Counted from the first letter of the stretch, positions 55,294 to 64,000 are shown. The stretch is 64,000 bases of DNA from Risungbinella massiliensis (GCF_000942395.1 NZ_LN812102.1:930017-994016); one strand, 5' to 3'. The notes: generated by a model from the sequence alone, not told the origin. Translations and numbers: made by a program.

Positions 55294-55519
55294 ATTCTTC
55301 ATCAAATGGAAATTGTCGTGTTACCTTCCAAGTAATGTACATCTCCAATTCCTTGGCAAACATCCCACTAACATAGTGGTAGTTGCGAATCGAGTCTTCA
55401 TCTTGATTGGTATCCGCTAACTGTTTTGCTTCATTTAATTGTCTGCGCATCTCTTGACCTCGCTTGGTCTCGAAATAAGCATCGCTCAGGCTATCGATTT
55501 GTAGCATGTGATGATTCAT
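55292..55519 (-). CDS. Hypothetical protein, 75 aa (duplicated gene)
   Basis: The protein reads MNHHMLQIDSLSDAYFETKR to VTRQFPFDEE, is acidic and mostly helical, and is not recognised. GAGGATGAGGAA precedes the ATG. A second, broken copy lies at 58048-58700, interrupted by an insertion sequence. Upstream of this copy lies a short remnant of the FtsX gene 3' end. Confidence 0.6.
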   Translation of the reverse strand: MNHHMLQIDSLSDAYFETKRGQEMRRQLNEAKQLADTNQDEDSIRNYHYVSGMFAKELEMYITWKVTRQFPFDEE

Positions 55520-55611
55520 GATTCCTCATCCTCTCACATCTTAAACGCTATGTATAACAGTACTTTCCATATTATATTAGCACTGAATTTACTGGGATGG
55601 AGGATGATTTA

Positions 55612-55665
55612 CCCTATTCTTTTTTGTAAGCGTTGTAATAATCGTACTTGGTCAGTCTGCTTCTG
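55612..55665 (-). pseudogene. Remnant of the FtsX-family gene 3' end
   Basis: The segment reads KQTDQVRLLQRLQK in the minus frame, matching KQIDQVPLLQRLQKE at the end of the intact FtsX-like gene (58787). It marks the edge of a duplicated segment. Confidence 0.75.
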
Positions 55666-55846
55666 TTACAACCACACCTTTCCTATTCCTTCTATCAGCT
55701 GTATACTCTAAAAAAGTAAAGTATTTAGAGTATTATAAAAAACGGAATAGATTATAAAAGGTTATAAAAGATTATACTATTTTACATTGATTTATACTCG
55801 AATCCATGTTAGATTACTTGAGTGTCAAAAAAGCGAGGTTATAACA
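55666..55846. promoter_or_regulatory. Leader of the small HTH gene with phased ATTATAAAA repeats
   Basis: ATTATAAAA-type repeats start at 55731, 55750, 55760 and 55770, the last three exactly 10 bp apart and the first 19 bp earlier. They lie on one face of the helix and could bind the small HTH protein encoded next. No other gene is seen here. Confidence 0.5.
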
Positions 55847-56029
55847 ATGGAACATGAAGTACTAACAATTGCGCAGGTTGCGAAATACTTGCAAATAAGT
55901 GAAATGACAACTTATAAATTAGTTCAACAAGGTACCATTAAAGGTTTTAAAATTGGTCGAAGTTGGAGAGTAAAAAAAGAAGACATTCTGGAGTTTATTG
56001 AAAAGCGTAAACGTGGGGAACGTATCTAA
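55847..56029 (+). CDS. Excisionase-type (MerR-like) small HTH protein
   Basis: The 60-aa protein is a single HTH_17 domain: LTIAQVAKYLQISEMTTYKL, GTIKGFKIGRSWRVKKEDIL. Such proteins are excisionases or small DNA-binding regulators. The ATG at 55847 has GAGGTT 8 nt before it. No integrase is nearby. It may regulate itself through the repeats upstream, or the SulP gene that follows. Confidence 0.85.
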   Translation: MEHEVLTIAQVAKYLQISEMTTYKLVQQGTIKGFKIGRSWRVKKEDILEFIEKRKRGERI

Positions 56030-56061
56030 CTTTCTCTAAGTTTATAAATGGCTTACGATCT

Positions 56062-56092
56062 CCGAACCTTTGTGGTTCGTTTTTATTTTGTT
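56062..56092 (+). terminator. Terminator of the small HTH gene
   Basis: CGAACC pairs with GGTTCG around a 5-nt loop, followed by a T-run. Confidence 0.75.
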
Positions 56093-56136
56093 ATTTTACC
56101 AAATATATATATTTCTACCAGAAAGAGGGATGATGT

Positions 56137-57594
56137 TTGAAAAACAACGTATTAAACTACTTACAACAATGGAGGGGAAATTTCCGTACCGAGATTTTAG
56201 CTGGTATGACAGTAGCGCTTGCGCTTATTCCGGAAGCTATTGCTTTTTCCATCATAGCTGGCGTCGATCCAATGGTAGGATTATATGCTTCCTTCTGTAT
56301 AGCTGTCGTTATATCATTCGTCGGTGGAAGACCCGGAATGATCTCAGCTGCTACAGGTGCTATGGCACTAGTAATGGTCACGTTGGTTAAAGAGCATGGT
56401 CTAGAATATTTACTTGCTGCTACTGTGTTAACGGGACTCATTCAAATTATTTTTGGCCTCCTCAAGATAGGTCGCTTTATGACATTCATTCCTCACTCCG
56501 TTGTAATCGGATTTGTCAATGCTCTCGCAATCCTGATCTTTTTAGCTCAGCTTCCACACTTTGTTGGGGAATCTTGGATTATGTATGCGATGGTCGCAGG
56601 AACACTACTCATTATATACACCCTTCCCTTACTTTCTAAAGCTGTTCCCTCCCCACTGATCGCGATTATTATCATGACTGCTGTTTCGATTGTGTTTCAT
56701 TTAGATATTCGAACGGTTGGCGATATGGGAGAAATCAAGCAGGCGTTGCCAATATTCCATCTTCCAAATATTCCTCTTAACCTAGAAACATTGACGATCA
56801 TTTTTCCTTATTCTTTCACGTTGGCTATTGTAGGGATTTTAGAATCTCTCATGACCGCTACGATTGTGGATGAAGCAACGGATACCAAAAGTAATAAGAA
56901 TCAGGAAGTCAAAGGACAAGGAATTGCGAATGTGGTCGCTGGATTCTTTGGTGGAATGGCCGGATGTGCCATGATTGGCCAATCTGTTATCAATACCAAA
57001 TCAGGTGGTAAAGGACGACTCTCTACGTTTGTATCAGGAGTATTTTTGTTATTTCTCATTATGGTATTAGGTGATATTGTCAAGCAAATTCCAATGGGCG
57101 CATTAGTCGGTGTCATGATTATGGTATCCATCGGTACTTTTGATTGGAGTTCATTGAGAAATCTAGTGAAAATACCTAAGAGTGATTCATTTGTAATGAT
57201 TACTACTGTTGCGATTGTAGTAGCTACACACGATTTAGCTAAAGGTGTTATTGCTGGTGTAATCATGAGTGCTTTGATCTTTGGTTGGAAACTGGCTAAA
57301 TTAAAAGTATCTACATCGATTGTAAACGAAGAAAAAGTCTATCATATTTCAGGACAACTCTTCTTTGGAACCATGAGCCATTTCATTGATCTCTTCCAAT
57401 TTAATCAAGATCCCGATGTCATCATAATTGATTTTTCCAACTCCCATGTCTGGGATCAATCAGCGGTTACTGCGATTTCGAAAGTAAAAGCGAAATACGA
57501 ACTGTTGAATAAAAAAGTGATCCTAAAAGGATTAAACCAAGATAGCGAACAGATAATAAGTCGAATTGGGCTAGCAACTCCATCAGGTCATTAA
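56137..57594 (+). CDS. SulP-family anion transporter with STAS domain
   Basis: The 485-aa protein has an N-terminal transporter domain of about 10-14 segments ([19 protein letters not shown]) and a C-terminal STAS domain (about 388-475, [18 protein letters not shown]). It is in the SLC26/SulP family, whose members carry sulfate, bicarbonate or other anions; the substrate is not evident. TTG start with GAGGGAT upstream. A long hairpin terminator follows. Confidence 0.92.
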   Translation: MKNNVLNYLQQWRGNFRTEILAGMTVALALIPEAIAFSIIAGVDPMVGLYASFCIAVVISFVGGRPGMISAATGAMALVMVTLVKEHGLEYLLAATVLTGLIQIIFGLLKIGRFMTFIPHSVVIGFVNALAILIFLAQLPHFVGESWIMYAMVAGTLLIIYTLPLLSKAVPSPLIAIIIMTAVSIVFHLDIRTVGDMGEIKQALPIFHLPNIPLNLETLTIIFPYSFTLAIVGILESLMTATIVDEATDTKSNKNQEVKGQGIANVVAGFFGGMAGCAMIGQSVINTKSGGKGRLSTFVSGVFLLFLIMVLGDIVKQIPMGALVGVMIMVSIGTFDWSSLRNLVKIPKSDSFVMITTVAIVVATHDLAKGVIAGVIMSALIFGWKLAKLKVSTSIVNEEKVYHISGQLFFGTMSHFIDLFQFNQDPDVIIIDFSNSHVWDQSAVTAISKVKAKYELLNKKVILKGLNQDSEQIISRIGLATPSGH

Positions 57595-57597
57595 GAA

Positions 57598-57645
57598 ACA
57601 AACGGATCGAAAGGCATTAATAATGTCTTTCGATCCGTTTGTTTT
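57598..57645 (+). terminator. Terminator of the SulP gene
   Basis: A long stem (ACAAACGGATCGAAAG with CTTTCGATCCGTTTGT) is followed by TTTTCTTT. Confidence 0.85.
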
Positions 57646-57648
57646 TCT

Positions 57649-57816
57649 TTATCTATCGAACAGCCAGATTACAAAAGACGCAATGAAGTGAGTAAAAAAA
57701 TATTTCGTCTTTTCCTGCTTCTTTTTCACATATAAATTTAGTTCATTTACTTGTTCTTGTTTTTCATTCTCCCACGACACCAAGGCTTGTCTTCTATATT
57801 TCGATTCAAATATCAT
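57649..57816 (-). CDS. Small membrane-associated protein, 55 aa
   Basis: The frame reads MIFESKYRRQALVSWENEKQ, then a charged helix, then a C-terminal hydrophobic segment FFTHFIASFVIWLF. GGAGG lies 7 nt before the ATG. It could be a tail-anchored small protein. Function unknown. It lies convergent with the SulP gene. Confidence 0.55.
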   Translation of the reverse strand: MIFESKYRRQALVSWENEKQEQVNELNLYVKKKQEKTKYFFTHFIASFVIWLFDR

Positions 57817-57969
57817 AAACAGGCCTCCAACTAATTATATAGAGAGTTTTTATGTATTATATTCCACACTTACTAAAACGTAAACGCTTACAATTTGTTT
57901 TGATAAATTACAGACTGTAGAAAAACCACTTCTGAAAATCATGTTTAAAAGTGGTTTTTTAATTAGTTG

Positions 57970-57996
57970 ATGAAAAAAACTCGCCAATTGGCGAGC
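57970..57996 (-). terminator. Perfect-palindrome hairpin
   Basis: CTCGCCAATTGGCGAG is followed on the minus strand by seven T. It lies downstream of the 75-aa pseudogene, for which it is a likely terminator. Confidence 0.7.
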
Positions 57997-58219
57997 TTTC
58001 AGCTTATCGACAAAGTCTGTTATTCAACAGGTTGGACAAGCTTTTTTCTATTCCTCTTCAAATAGAAATTGTCGTGTTACTTTCCAAGTGATATACATCT
58101 CTAGTTCCTTGGCATACATCCCAGCAACATAGTGATAGTTGCGTATGAATCTTCATCTTGGTTCGTATCAGCTAATTGTTTGCGCATTTCTTGACCTCGT
58201 TTTATCTCGAAATAGGCAT

Positions 58220-58319
58220 CACGTGAACTACATCGCCATTGAAATGGCAAGCTGCTCGTTTCATCGAATCGACCAACGTCGCATTCTCCACGAAGGCACG
58301 TTCCATGCCTACAACTGTT
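58220..58319 (-). ncRNA. Candidate omega-RNA region of the TnpB element
   Basis: In IS605-type elements the guide RNA lies at the right end, after and overlapping the 3' end of tnpB. The corresponding 100 nt here contain a GCCATT/AATGGC hairpin next to the element boundary, so the guide would read into the flanking pseudogene. Position only; no expression evidence. Confidence 0.4.
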
Positions 58320-58613
58320 TTAGGCTACTGCCTTTTTGAGAATATTTCTTGCGGCATTCACGTCTCTATCTTCTGTATAGCCACAAGAACAGCTATGAAC
58401 TCTATCTTTTAGTTCTTTCTTTACAATATGACCACATTCAGAACAAGCTTGAGATGTATGGTATGGATCAACTTGCACCACTTTCTTACCAGCGTACTCT
58501 GCTTTGTAAATAGTGAATTGAATAAGTTGATTCCATCCAGCATCAACAATACTTTTCGCTAGGTTATGGTTTTTGACCATCCCTTTGATGTTCAAATCTT
58601 CAAAGGCAATCTA
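58320..58613 (-). pseudogene. C-terminal fragment of TnpB
   Basis: About 98 residues remain, from FEDLNIKGMVKNHNLAKSI (with the RuvC-II glutamate) through the zinc-finger CSECGHIV and CSCGYTEDRDVNAARNIL (RuvC-III aspartate). The frame begins right after the left-end hairpin, so an internal deletion removed the first three quarters, including RuvC-I. It cannot be an active nuclease. Confidence 0.85.
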
Positions 58614-58786
58614 CCCCATTGAAATGGGGAGAATTCCCGTTCCTCAAAATCTTAAACTATCGATTTATAGCCTTGTGATGATTCATGAATTCCTTCATCC
58701 TCTCACACCAAAAACGCTATGTATCTCAGAACTTTCTCTACTATATTAGTACGAATTTACTAGAGAGGAGGAAGAACTGCAATTTA

Positions 58787-61300
58787 CTATTCTTTTTGTA
58801 AGCGTTGTAATAATGGTACCTGATCAATTTGCTTGCGAATAGAACGGGTGAGAAGAAAGCCTAAGATCGGGCTAACCTCTAGTAATAATATCATCAGAAT
58901 CCATGGTAATTCTACTATAGTAGCTTCTAAGGCTCGCAACAGGAAAAAATGAACAAGACCAGCTGAAGTAATCCCTAGAATGGTACCAATCCAAAGAAGT
59001 AAGATTCCCTCTCCTGTTATAAGGCGTTTACTTTGCCGTGGAGTAATAGCGACGGCTTGTAACATAGCAAATTCTTGGCTCCGCTGTAGAAAACTACTTT
59101 GGATTAGGCTAAACAAACCAACTAACGCGATGAACCACAATAAGAAAATTGTTAGCCCTAGAAAAAAGAAACGCTGATTTAACTGTTGCTCTAACTCTTG
59201 GATCGCTGCATTTCGATCAAACAGGGTAAAATCGGTAGATTGAGTAGCAAGTTGCTGCAAAGTCTTGGCCAACTGTTCCTCTTGTTCGGGTTTACTAGAT
59301 AAGAAAAATGTCTCCGAATAATTCTTTTTTCCCCAAACTTCTTCCACCCACTGCTGTGGTAAAAAGATCTCTAATTCTCGACCCTTCCCAAAAGGATTTG
59401 TCTCCAAAATCGCCGTAATGGGTAAAGAAAATATCTTTGGCGCTCGCTCTTTCGATTCCCCCTCTCGGATAAAACGCATGGTGTCACCAAGCCGATAACC
59501 TAATAACTCAGCAAATTCTTTGGTCATGACCACTCCTTTTCCCATTTCATCCGTCAGCTTCGTTACTCGTTGAAACTCCTTGATTTCCATTCCTTTCACT
59601 GTAGTCGCAATATGCTGCTTTCCTTGATACAACATAAGCGTGCCATACTCTTCTCGTAGATCTCGATCTGTTTTATCAACTAGTAGAACAAACTCATCCA
59701 CACCTAATGAGATCGTATCAACCCTGTCTGCTAAGCTCTCACTGATCTGCTTGGGATACCCTTGAAATTGATTAGTAGCAGAGAGCAAATAACGATAAGG
59801 GTGCTCTGACAAAAGTTTCTGCTCCGACTCTTTTCCTATCGTGGTAAAGATTCCAATGCCAATTACCCCGATCTGACAAGATAAAAGAATCAACGAGAGA
59901 ATTGGCAAGGTTTTCTTGTGATGGCGTATGGTGTTATGGTAGAGAAAAGTTCCCTCTGCTTTCTTCTTCCAAATAGACCAGAACCAAGTACTTGCTTTTA
60001 ATAGAATAGGAAACCATACAGACAGCAATAGATAAGAGCTGATTAATAGTAAGATCGCTGCGGCAAGATAGACCTCCTGCTGATTGCCTAACATAGCGAC
60101 AACAGAGACGATGATTGTAAGGCTGATCAGCAATACTTGCCACCAACGCCACGTTCCCATCTTCTCCATTCTAATTGGTTCCTGTATGGATTGAATTGGT
60201 GAAATCTTAGCTACTTGGTTTCCCAGAAGAAGCCCTGATAAAATTAGTAGAAGGCTAAAGCCCATGAACAGAAGTAAAATCATCTGCCATGGAAAGACAA
60301 AAGAGCTGGCAGGTAATTGCATCGTAGTAGATAGCACCCAAGGCATCCACCGTGTTGACAGCCAACTAACTACCAATGCCACACCCATAGCCAAAACGAG
60401 TAGAATCCCTATTTCGATCAGAATAAGTCCACGTAAGGTTGCATGAGATGCTCCCATCAGTCGATAGGAAGCAAGTTCATGTTGGCGTTCTTGTAGTTGA
60501 AGCCGTAGCGTACTTATGAGAAAGATCCAACTTGCCAGAAGAATAGCAACCTCCGTCCCATACACGACTGGCTTTAGCCCACTAAAACTCTCTCTCGCTT
60601 CCTCCATTTGTTTTCGTGTATCGATTTTTAAGTCAGGTACCATCTGGCGGATCAGCTGAGTCACTTTTTCTTTTTCTTGAATATCAGATACACGGACAAA
60701 AAGACTGGTGGCTTGTCCCGATTGCTGAAATGTCGACTGTAACCAAGCCTTTTCAAAAAAAGCAAATCTCTCTGTTCCCTCTCGATTGGAGAACATTCCT
60801 GAGATTACTACCTTTTTTTCACCAAAAGGAGGAAACGGCATGGTGATCTGATCCCCAACCTTCCATCCTGTTTGCTTCATATATCTCTCAGAAAAGAGTA
60901 CTTGTGTTCCTTTTGGGAAACTCCCTTCCGTGATCGACAACTTTTCAATTTGCAACGTAATGGGCTCAATCCCATAATAGGACTGCGTCACGAGCAACTG
61001 GTAACGCTCTCGATCTTGTGCACTATAGGGACGATAAAGGGAGAAAAGACTTTTTACACCACTCAGTTGTTGTATCTTCTGTTGCTCTTCTATCGAAAAA
61101 CGTCCCTCTTTCTCTTTACTAATACGAAGGTCAAAATCTCCGAACTGTTGACTGAGTGTTTGCTCAACAGAGCTCTCCATCGCAACCAGAAAGACTTGGG
61201 AAAAACCAAGCAAGAGAAAACTAAACGTTACTCCAAGAAACAACATCCAAGATCGTTTGGGGTGGGCAAGGATACTACGCCATCCTAAACGCCACTTCAT
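58787..61300 (-). CDS. FtsX-like ABC permease
   Basis: The 837-aa membrane protein has the two-unit FtsX topology: a first membrane segment (about 17-38), a large periplasm-side domain, three segments, then a second unit with a similar domain and three C-terminal segments. It matches MacB/YknZ-like or lipoprotein-type exporters. The ATG at 61300 overlaps the ATPase stop by one nucleotide (TGATG), with AGGGGTGG before it; the longer frame is not used. A fragment of its 3' end lies at 55612-55665. Confidence 0.9.
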   Translation of the reverse strand: MKWRLGWRSILAHPKRSWMLFLGVTFSFLLLGFSQVFLVAMESSVEQTLSQQFGDFDLRISKEKEGRFSIEEQQKIQQLSGVKSLFSLYRPYSAQDRERYQLLVTQSYYGIEPITLQIEKLSITEGSFPKGTQVLFSERYMKQTGWKVGDQITMPFPPFGEKKVVISGMFSNREGTERFAFFEKAWLQSTFQQSGQATSLFVRVSDIQEKEKVTQLIRQMVPDLKIDTRKQMEEARESFSGLKPVVYGTEVAILLASWIFLISTLRLQLQERQHELASYRLMGASHATLRGLILIEIGILLVLAMGVALVVSWLSTRWMPWVLSTTMQLPASSFVFPWQMILLLFMGFSLLLILSGLLLGNQVAKISPIQSIQEPIRMEKMGTWRWWQVLLISLTIIVSVVAMLGNQQEVYLAAAILLLISSYLLLSVWFPILLKASTWFWSIWKKKAEGTFLYHNTIRHHKKTLPILSLILLSCQIGVIGIGIFTTIGKESEQKLLSEHPYRYLLSATNQFQGYPKQISESLADRVDTISLGVDEFVLLVDKTDRDLREEYGTLMLYQGKQHIATTVKGMEIKEFQRVTKLTDEMGKGVVMTKEFAELLGYRLGDTMRFIREGESKERAPKIFSLPITAILETNPFGKGRELEIFLPQQWVEEVWGKKNYSETFFLSSKPEQEEQLAKTLQQLATQSTDFTLFDRNAAIQELEQQLNQRFFFLGLTIFLLWFIALVGLFSLIQSSFLQRSQEFAMLQAVAITPRQSKRLITGEGILLLWIGTILGITSAGLVHFFLLRALEATIVELPWILMILLLEVSPILGFLLTRSIRKQIDQVPLLQRLQKE

Positions 61301-62043
61301 CAAGACCACCCCTCTTCTAGGAGTGTCCTGATCTCTTTCGTTCGATCTGAAATCGAATTGATTTGATCTGCATGGTATTCTCCAGTCCACTTTCCATCAC
61401 GTAAAAATAGGACACGGTCAGCATAGGAAGCAACATGTGGATCATGAGTCACCATTACCATTGTCTGATTATCACGCTGGTGAATCGTTTGAAATAGCCG
61501 CATCATCTCCCGACTAGTAAGAGAGTCCAAACTACCAGTCGGCTCATCAGCCATCAAAATCTGCGGACAATGGAGCAAAGATCGAGCAATAGCCACTCGC
61601 TGTTGTTGTCCACCAGATAGCTGAGCTGGATATTTCCCCTCATGGTTAGACAAACCCACCAACTCTAGTAACTCTCTCGCTTCTCTTCTAGTGCTTCTTG
61701 TAACTCTGGCTTGGAGTTCAACAGGAAGCATCACATTTTCTAGTACAGTTAGCATAGGAATAAGATGAAAAAACTGAAACACAAATCCAATTTGCCGTTG
61801 TCGAATAAGTGTCCGTTCTTCTTCCGTTTTCTCCTGCATCTCCATCCCGTTTAACCAGAGCTCCCCTTGGTCAGGTTGATCTAAAAGCGAAAGCAGATGT
61901 AGTAGTGTGGTCTTTCCGGAACCGCTCTCCCCCATGATGGCAAGAAACTCACCCTTCGGTACCTCCAGATCCAAACATGGTAAAACAACTTGTTTTGATT
62001 CGTTTTGACCATAACTTTTATGTAATCCTTTTGCTCGCAACAT
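61300..62043 (-). CDS. ABC transporter ATP-binding protein (MacB/LolD-type)
   Basis: The 247-aa ATPase has Walker A GESGSGKT (38-45), LSGGQQQRVAIA signature and LMADEPTGSLD Walker B, as in the LolD/MacB group. GGGAGGG precedes the ATG. It pairs with the FtsX-like permease; the divergent two-component system next to it suggests a BceAB-like peptide-stress exporter, though the permease size and type differ. Confidence 0.92.
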   Translation of the reverse strand: MLRAKGLHKSYGQNESKQVVLPCLDLEVPKGEFLAIMGESGSGKTTLLHLLSLLDQPDQGELWLNGMEMQEKTEEERTLIRQRQIGFVFQFFHLIPMLTVLENVMLPVELQARVTRSTRREARELLELVGLSNHEGKYPAQLSGGQQQRVAIARSLLHCPQILMADEPTGSLDSLTSREMMRLFQTIHQRDNQTMVMVTHDPHVASYADRVLFLRDGKWTGEYHADQINSISDRTKEIRTLLEEGWS

Positions 62044-62209
62044 GTAGTAGCCCTCCCTTTCGACTCCTACACTTTATCAAGCAGAGTTCAAAAAACATGG
62101 ACAAAAGAATAAAATAAGATTCAATTTTACTGCTATTGCTCCAAACTCTTCCTTACTTCCGGCATAATAAGGGTACAGAATACTCAACCCTCAGAAGAGA
62201 GGCAAATCG

Positions 62210-62902
62210 ATGCAACCAAGTATCTTACTAGTAGACGATGACCCTGAAATTCGTGAAGTAATGACAGACTTCTTTTTAGTAGAAAATTTTCACGTACATA
62301 GTGCTTCCAACACCATAGAAGCTCGTCAACTTTTGGCTAATTCCATCGATATCCTCTTACTCGATATCATGATGCCAGGACAAGATGGATTCTCTTTTTG
62401 CAAGGAACTTCGCAATAAAGACCCTTTTTTACCCATCATATTTTGGAGTGCACGAGAAACAGACTTTGATAAAATCCGTGGACTTAGCTTAGGAGCAGAT
62501 GATTATATTGTGAAAAGTGTCTCTCCTTTTGAGATTATCGCGCGGGTCAAATCTGTCCTACGCCGCTCTCAGTTGATCCAAATGACCAATTTACAGGAAA
62601 GACAACTCTGTCCAGGACTAATTGTACACCCCTCTGCTAGACAAGTTTTGCTTCGTGGTGAAGAAGTCGCCCTTACTCAAAAAGAGTACGACCTGCTACT
62701 GTTTCTAAGCGAGCATCCTCAGCAGGTTTTTACCTATGAACAGCTTTATCGACATGTGTGGCAAGAAGAATTTGGCGACATACATACAGTCAAAGTCCAT
62801 ATGGGCAGGATTCGGGAGAAAGTAGAACATAAAATCAAGGCCAAACTCTTCCAAACTGTCTGGGGGGTAGGGTACAAGTATATCGGGGAGGTCGTACGAT
62901 GA
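62210..62902 (+). CDS. OmpR-family response regulator
   Basis: The 230-aa protein has a receiver domain with phospho-acceptor Asp52 (LLLDIMMPG) and Lys102, and a C-terminal winged helix (about 135-228, with LTQKEYDLLLFL and VKVHMGRIREKV). GAGAGG precedes the ATG. It overlaps the kinase gene by 4 nt and is divergent from the ABC exporter, which it probably controls. Confidence 0.93.
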   Translation: MQPSILLVDDDPEIREVMTDFFLVENFHVHSASNTIEARQLLANSIDILLLDIMMPGQDGFSFCKELRNKDPFLPIIFWSARETDFDKIRGLSLGADDYIVKSVSPFEIIARVKSVLRRSQLIQMTNLQERQLCPGLIVHPSARQVLLRGEEVALTQKEYDLLLFLSEHPQQVFTYEQLYRHVWQEEFGDIHTVKVHMGRIREKVEHKIKAKLFQTVWGVGYKYIGEVVR

Positions 62903-64000
62903 GGAAATATAGTCTCCGGAACTGGTTTCTCTGGATCTGTATTCCGACACTCTTTGTCATTCCCATCTTCCTCGCATTTTTATCTGCCAACTGGTTGCAG
63001 CATGTGGAGAATAAAGCCATCCAACAGATCAACGACCATGAGGAAAATCAACGACAATGGCTCCTAGAGGTGGTAGGTGGGGAGATCAACAAGTGGGAGA
63101 ACCTAAACTGGCAACAACAGCTAATCCCTGAGCTAGCAAAACGTCACATAGATTTAAGATTGATCACACCCGAAGGAAAACTAGCTCTGGTCTACTCTAC
63201 TGAAATGGGGGAAACGGATCAGCAAGTCCCTGTTACCTTGCATGAATTAGAGACTCCAGAGCATGGGCTTATCTATTATTACTACCCGCCTCCTTATGTC
63301 GCTATAACGGATAAAGATCAACCAATACAACAGTTGCCCTTTGTCATCTGGATTGTCAGCTTTTTAGGAATTATCTTCTATCATCTCTGGTACCTCAAAC
63401 GTAGTCTGCTCACTCCGATCATAGGAATCCAAAAGGCAAACCAACAAATAGCCAAGCAAAACTTAAACTTCACCTTACCCAATTCTCAAATAGAAGAGGT
63501 AGAGGAGCTACTTCACTCTGTAAGATCTATGCAATCTGCGCTAGCGACATCGATTTCCAAACAAGCCAAATTGGAAGAGGAACGCAATCTCACCCTCGCC
63601 TCCCTCGTCCATGATTTTCGTACTCCTCTCTTCACCCTTGCCAATTGTCTAACGGGAATTCGTTCTGGGATCGTACAAGACCCAGACAAAAAAGAACGTT
63701 ATCTGGAAATCTGTCAGGACAAAATTGCCTATCTCCAGCAGCTTCTCCATCATTTACAGGAATACCAAAAGTACGCTCCACTTTCCTTAACAGAAAAAGA
63801 GCCGGTAGACGTGAGAGCTTTGGTAGAACGATTGTTAATTGGTTTTCAGAGACACATAGAACAAAAAAAACAGCACCTTCGATGGGAATCACCTGATGAA
63901 CCGATCATCATCATGGGTAAAAATCATCTATTAGAACGGGTATTTCAAAATGTATTAGACAACGCACATCACTATACACCAGCGGAGGGTACCATTTGGG
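62899..64000 (+). CDS. Sensor histidine kinase (cut by window end)
   Basis: The first 367 residues are visible: membrane segments at about 10-30 and 147-162 around a small extracytoplasmic sensor domain, a HAMP-like linker, the H-box LASLVHDFRTPLF (His238) and the N-box FQNVLDNAHHYTPAEG. The rest of the ATP-binding domain lies beyond the window. The ATG overlaps the regulator stop (ATGA). Confidence 0.9.
   Translation, partial: MRKYSLRNWFLWICIPTLFVIPIFLAFLSANWLQHVENKAIQQINDHEENQRQWLLEVVGGEINKWENLNWQQQLIPELAKRHIDLRLITPEGKLALVYSTEMGETDQQVPVTLHELETPEHGLIYYYYPPPYVAITDKDQPIQQLPFVIWIVSFLGIIFYHLWYLKRSLLTPIIGIQKANQQIAKQNLNFTLPNSQIEEVEELLHSVRSMQSALATSISKQAKLEEERNLTLASLVHDFRTPLFTLANCLTGIRSGIVQDPDKKERYLEICQDKIAYLQQLLHHLQEYQKYAPLSLTEKEPVDVRALVERLLIGFQRHIEQKKQHLRWESPDEPIIIMGKNHLLERVFQNVLDNAHHYTPAEGTIW

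Larger units (their letters stand above)
58220..58655 (-). mobile_element. Deleted IS200/IS605-type (TnpB) element
   Basis: The 436-bp insertion has a subterminal hairpin at each side, both with a CCATTGAAATGG core (58228-58242 and 58613-58628), and a C-terminal TnpB fragment between. No TnpA and no N-terminal part of TnpB are left. It is a non-autonomous deletion derivative in the broken 75-aa gene. Confidence 0.75.
58048..58700 (-). pseudogene. Broken copy of the 75-aa gene, split by an IS element
   Basis: Segments 58048-58219 and 58656-58700 match the 75-aa gene at 55292-55519. This copy has an 18-bp in-frame deletion, a one-base deletion near 58143 and a 430-bp insertion of an IS200/IS605-type element. 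Its upstream region also matches, up to the end of the FtsX-like gene. Confidence 0.85.

Overview
This window looks like a chromosomal segment of a low-to-moderate GC, endospore-forming Firmicute. The strongest clue is the conserved sporulation, division and ribosome neighbourhood on the minus strand: a SpoIIB-like SPOR protein, maf, radC, minC, minD, spoIVFA, spoIVFB, rplU, prp (ysxB), rpmA, spo0B and obg. A tandem T-box trp operon, EcsAB, a SafA-like LysM protein beside a CotS-type kinase, and many TTG/GTG starts with strong Shine-Dalgarno sites fit Bacillales. A membrane-anchored Spo0B and the absence of mreBCD between radC and minC make a Thermoactinomycetaceae-like organism my best guess (inference only).

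Layout. 1-8.2 kb: NmrA-like reductase, MFS exporter, KamA-type radical SAM protein, VOC protein, a YebC factor, a two-gene glutamine-dependent NAD synthetase, and a spore-coat pair (CotS-like kinase, LysM protein). 8.9-14.4 kb: SGNH hydrolase with an ABC-2 exporter, then a divergent MocR regulator/EamA transporter pair. 14.8-25.8 kb is accessory: a secreted GH10-like hydrolase that appears to start at ATT, a second YebC paralogue, several small or broken genes, an XRE-TPR regulator with a nested peptide ORF, a TetR/MFS drug-efflux pair, an ATP-grasp remnant and ilvE. 26-29.8 kb: EthD-like protein, cytochrome P450, enoyl-CoA hydratase, low-molecular-weight phosphatase, STM3941-family protein. 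29.9-41.4 kb: the conserved spoIIB-to-obg neighbourhood, interrupted by a phytoene/squalene-synthase-like gene and a small membrane protein. 41.8-51.4 kb: Gfo/Idh/MocA oxidoreductase, trpEGDCFBA behind two T-boxes, and an aromatic-acid exporter-like gene. 51.6-55.3 kb: prepilin peptidase, PilT-like ATPase and EcsAB. 55.3-64 kb: a segmental duplication with a deleted IS200/IS605 element, a SulP transporter, and a MacB/FtsX-type ABC exporter divergent from a two-component system whose kinase runs off the window.

The most striking pattern is that three gene blocks are bounded by a second, decayed copy of the 3' end of the adjacent minus-strand gene: the methyltransferase (16.5/18.5 kb), the aromatic-acid exporter around the trp operon (43.1/50.4 kb), and the FtsX gene plus a 75-aa gene around the SulP block (55.3/58.1 kb). 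Other leads are the in-frame nested 16-aa peptide ORF at the end of the XRE-TPR regulator, a repeated element with a covarying hairpin (5.2 and 11.8 kb), and helically phased ATTATAAAA repeats before a tiny HTH gene.
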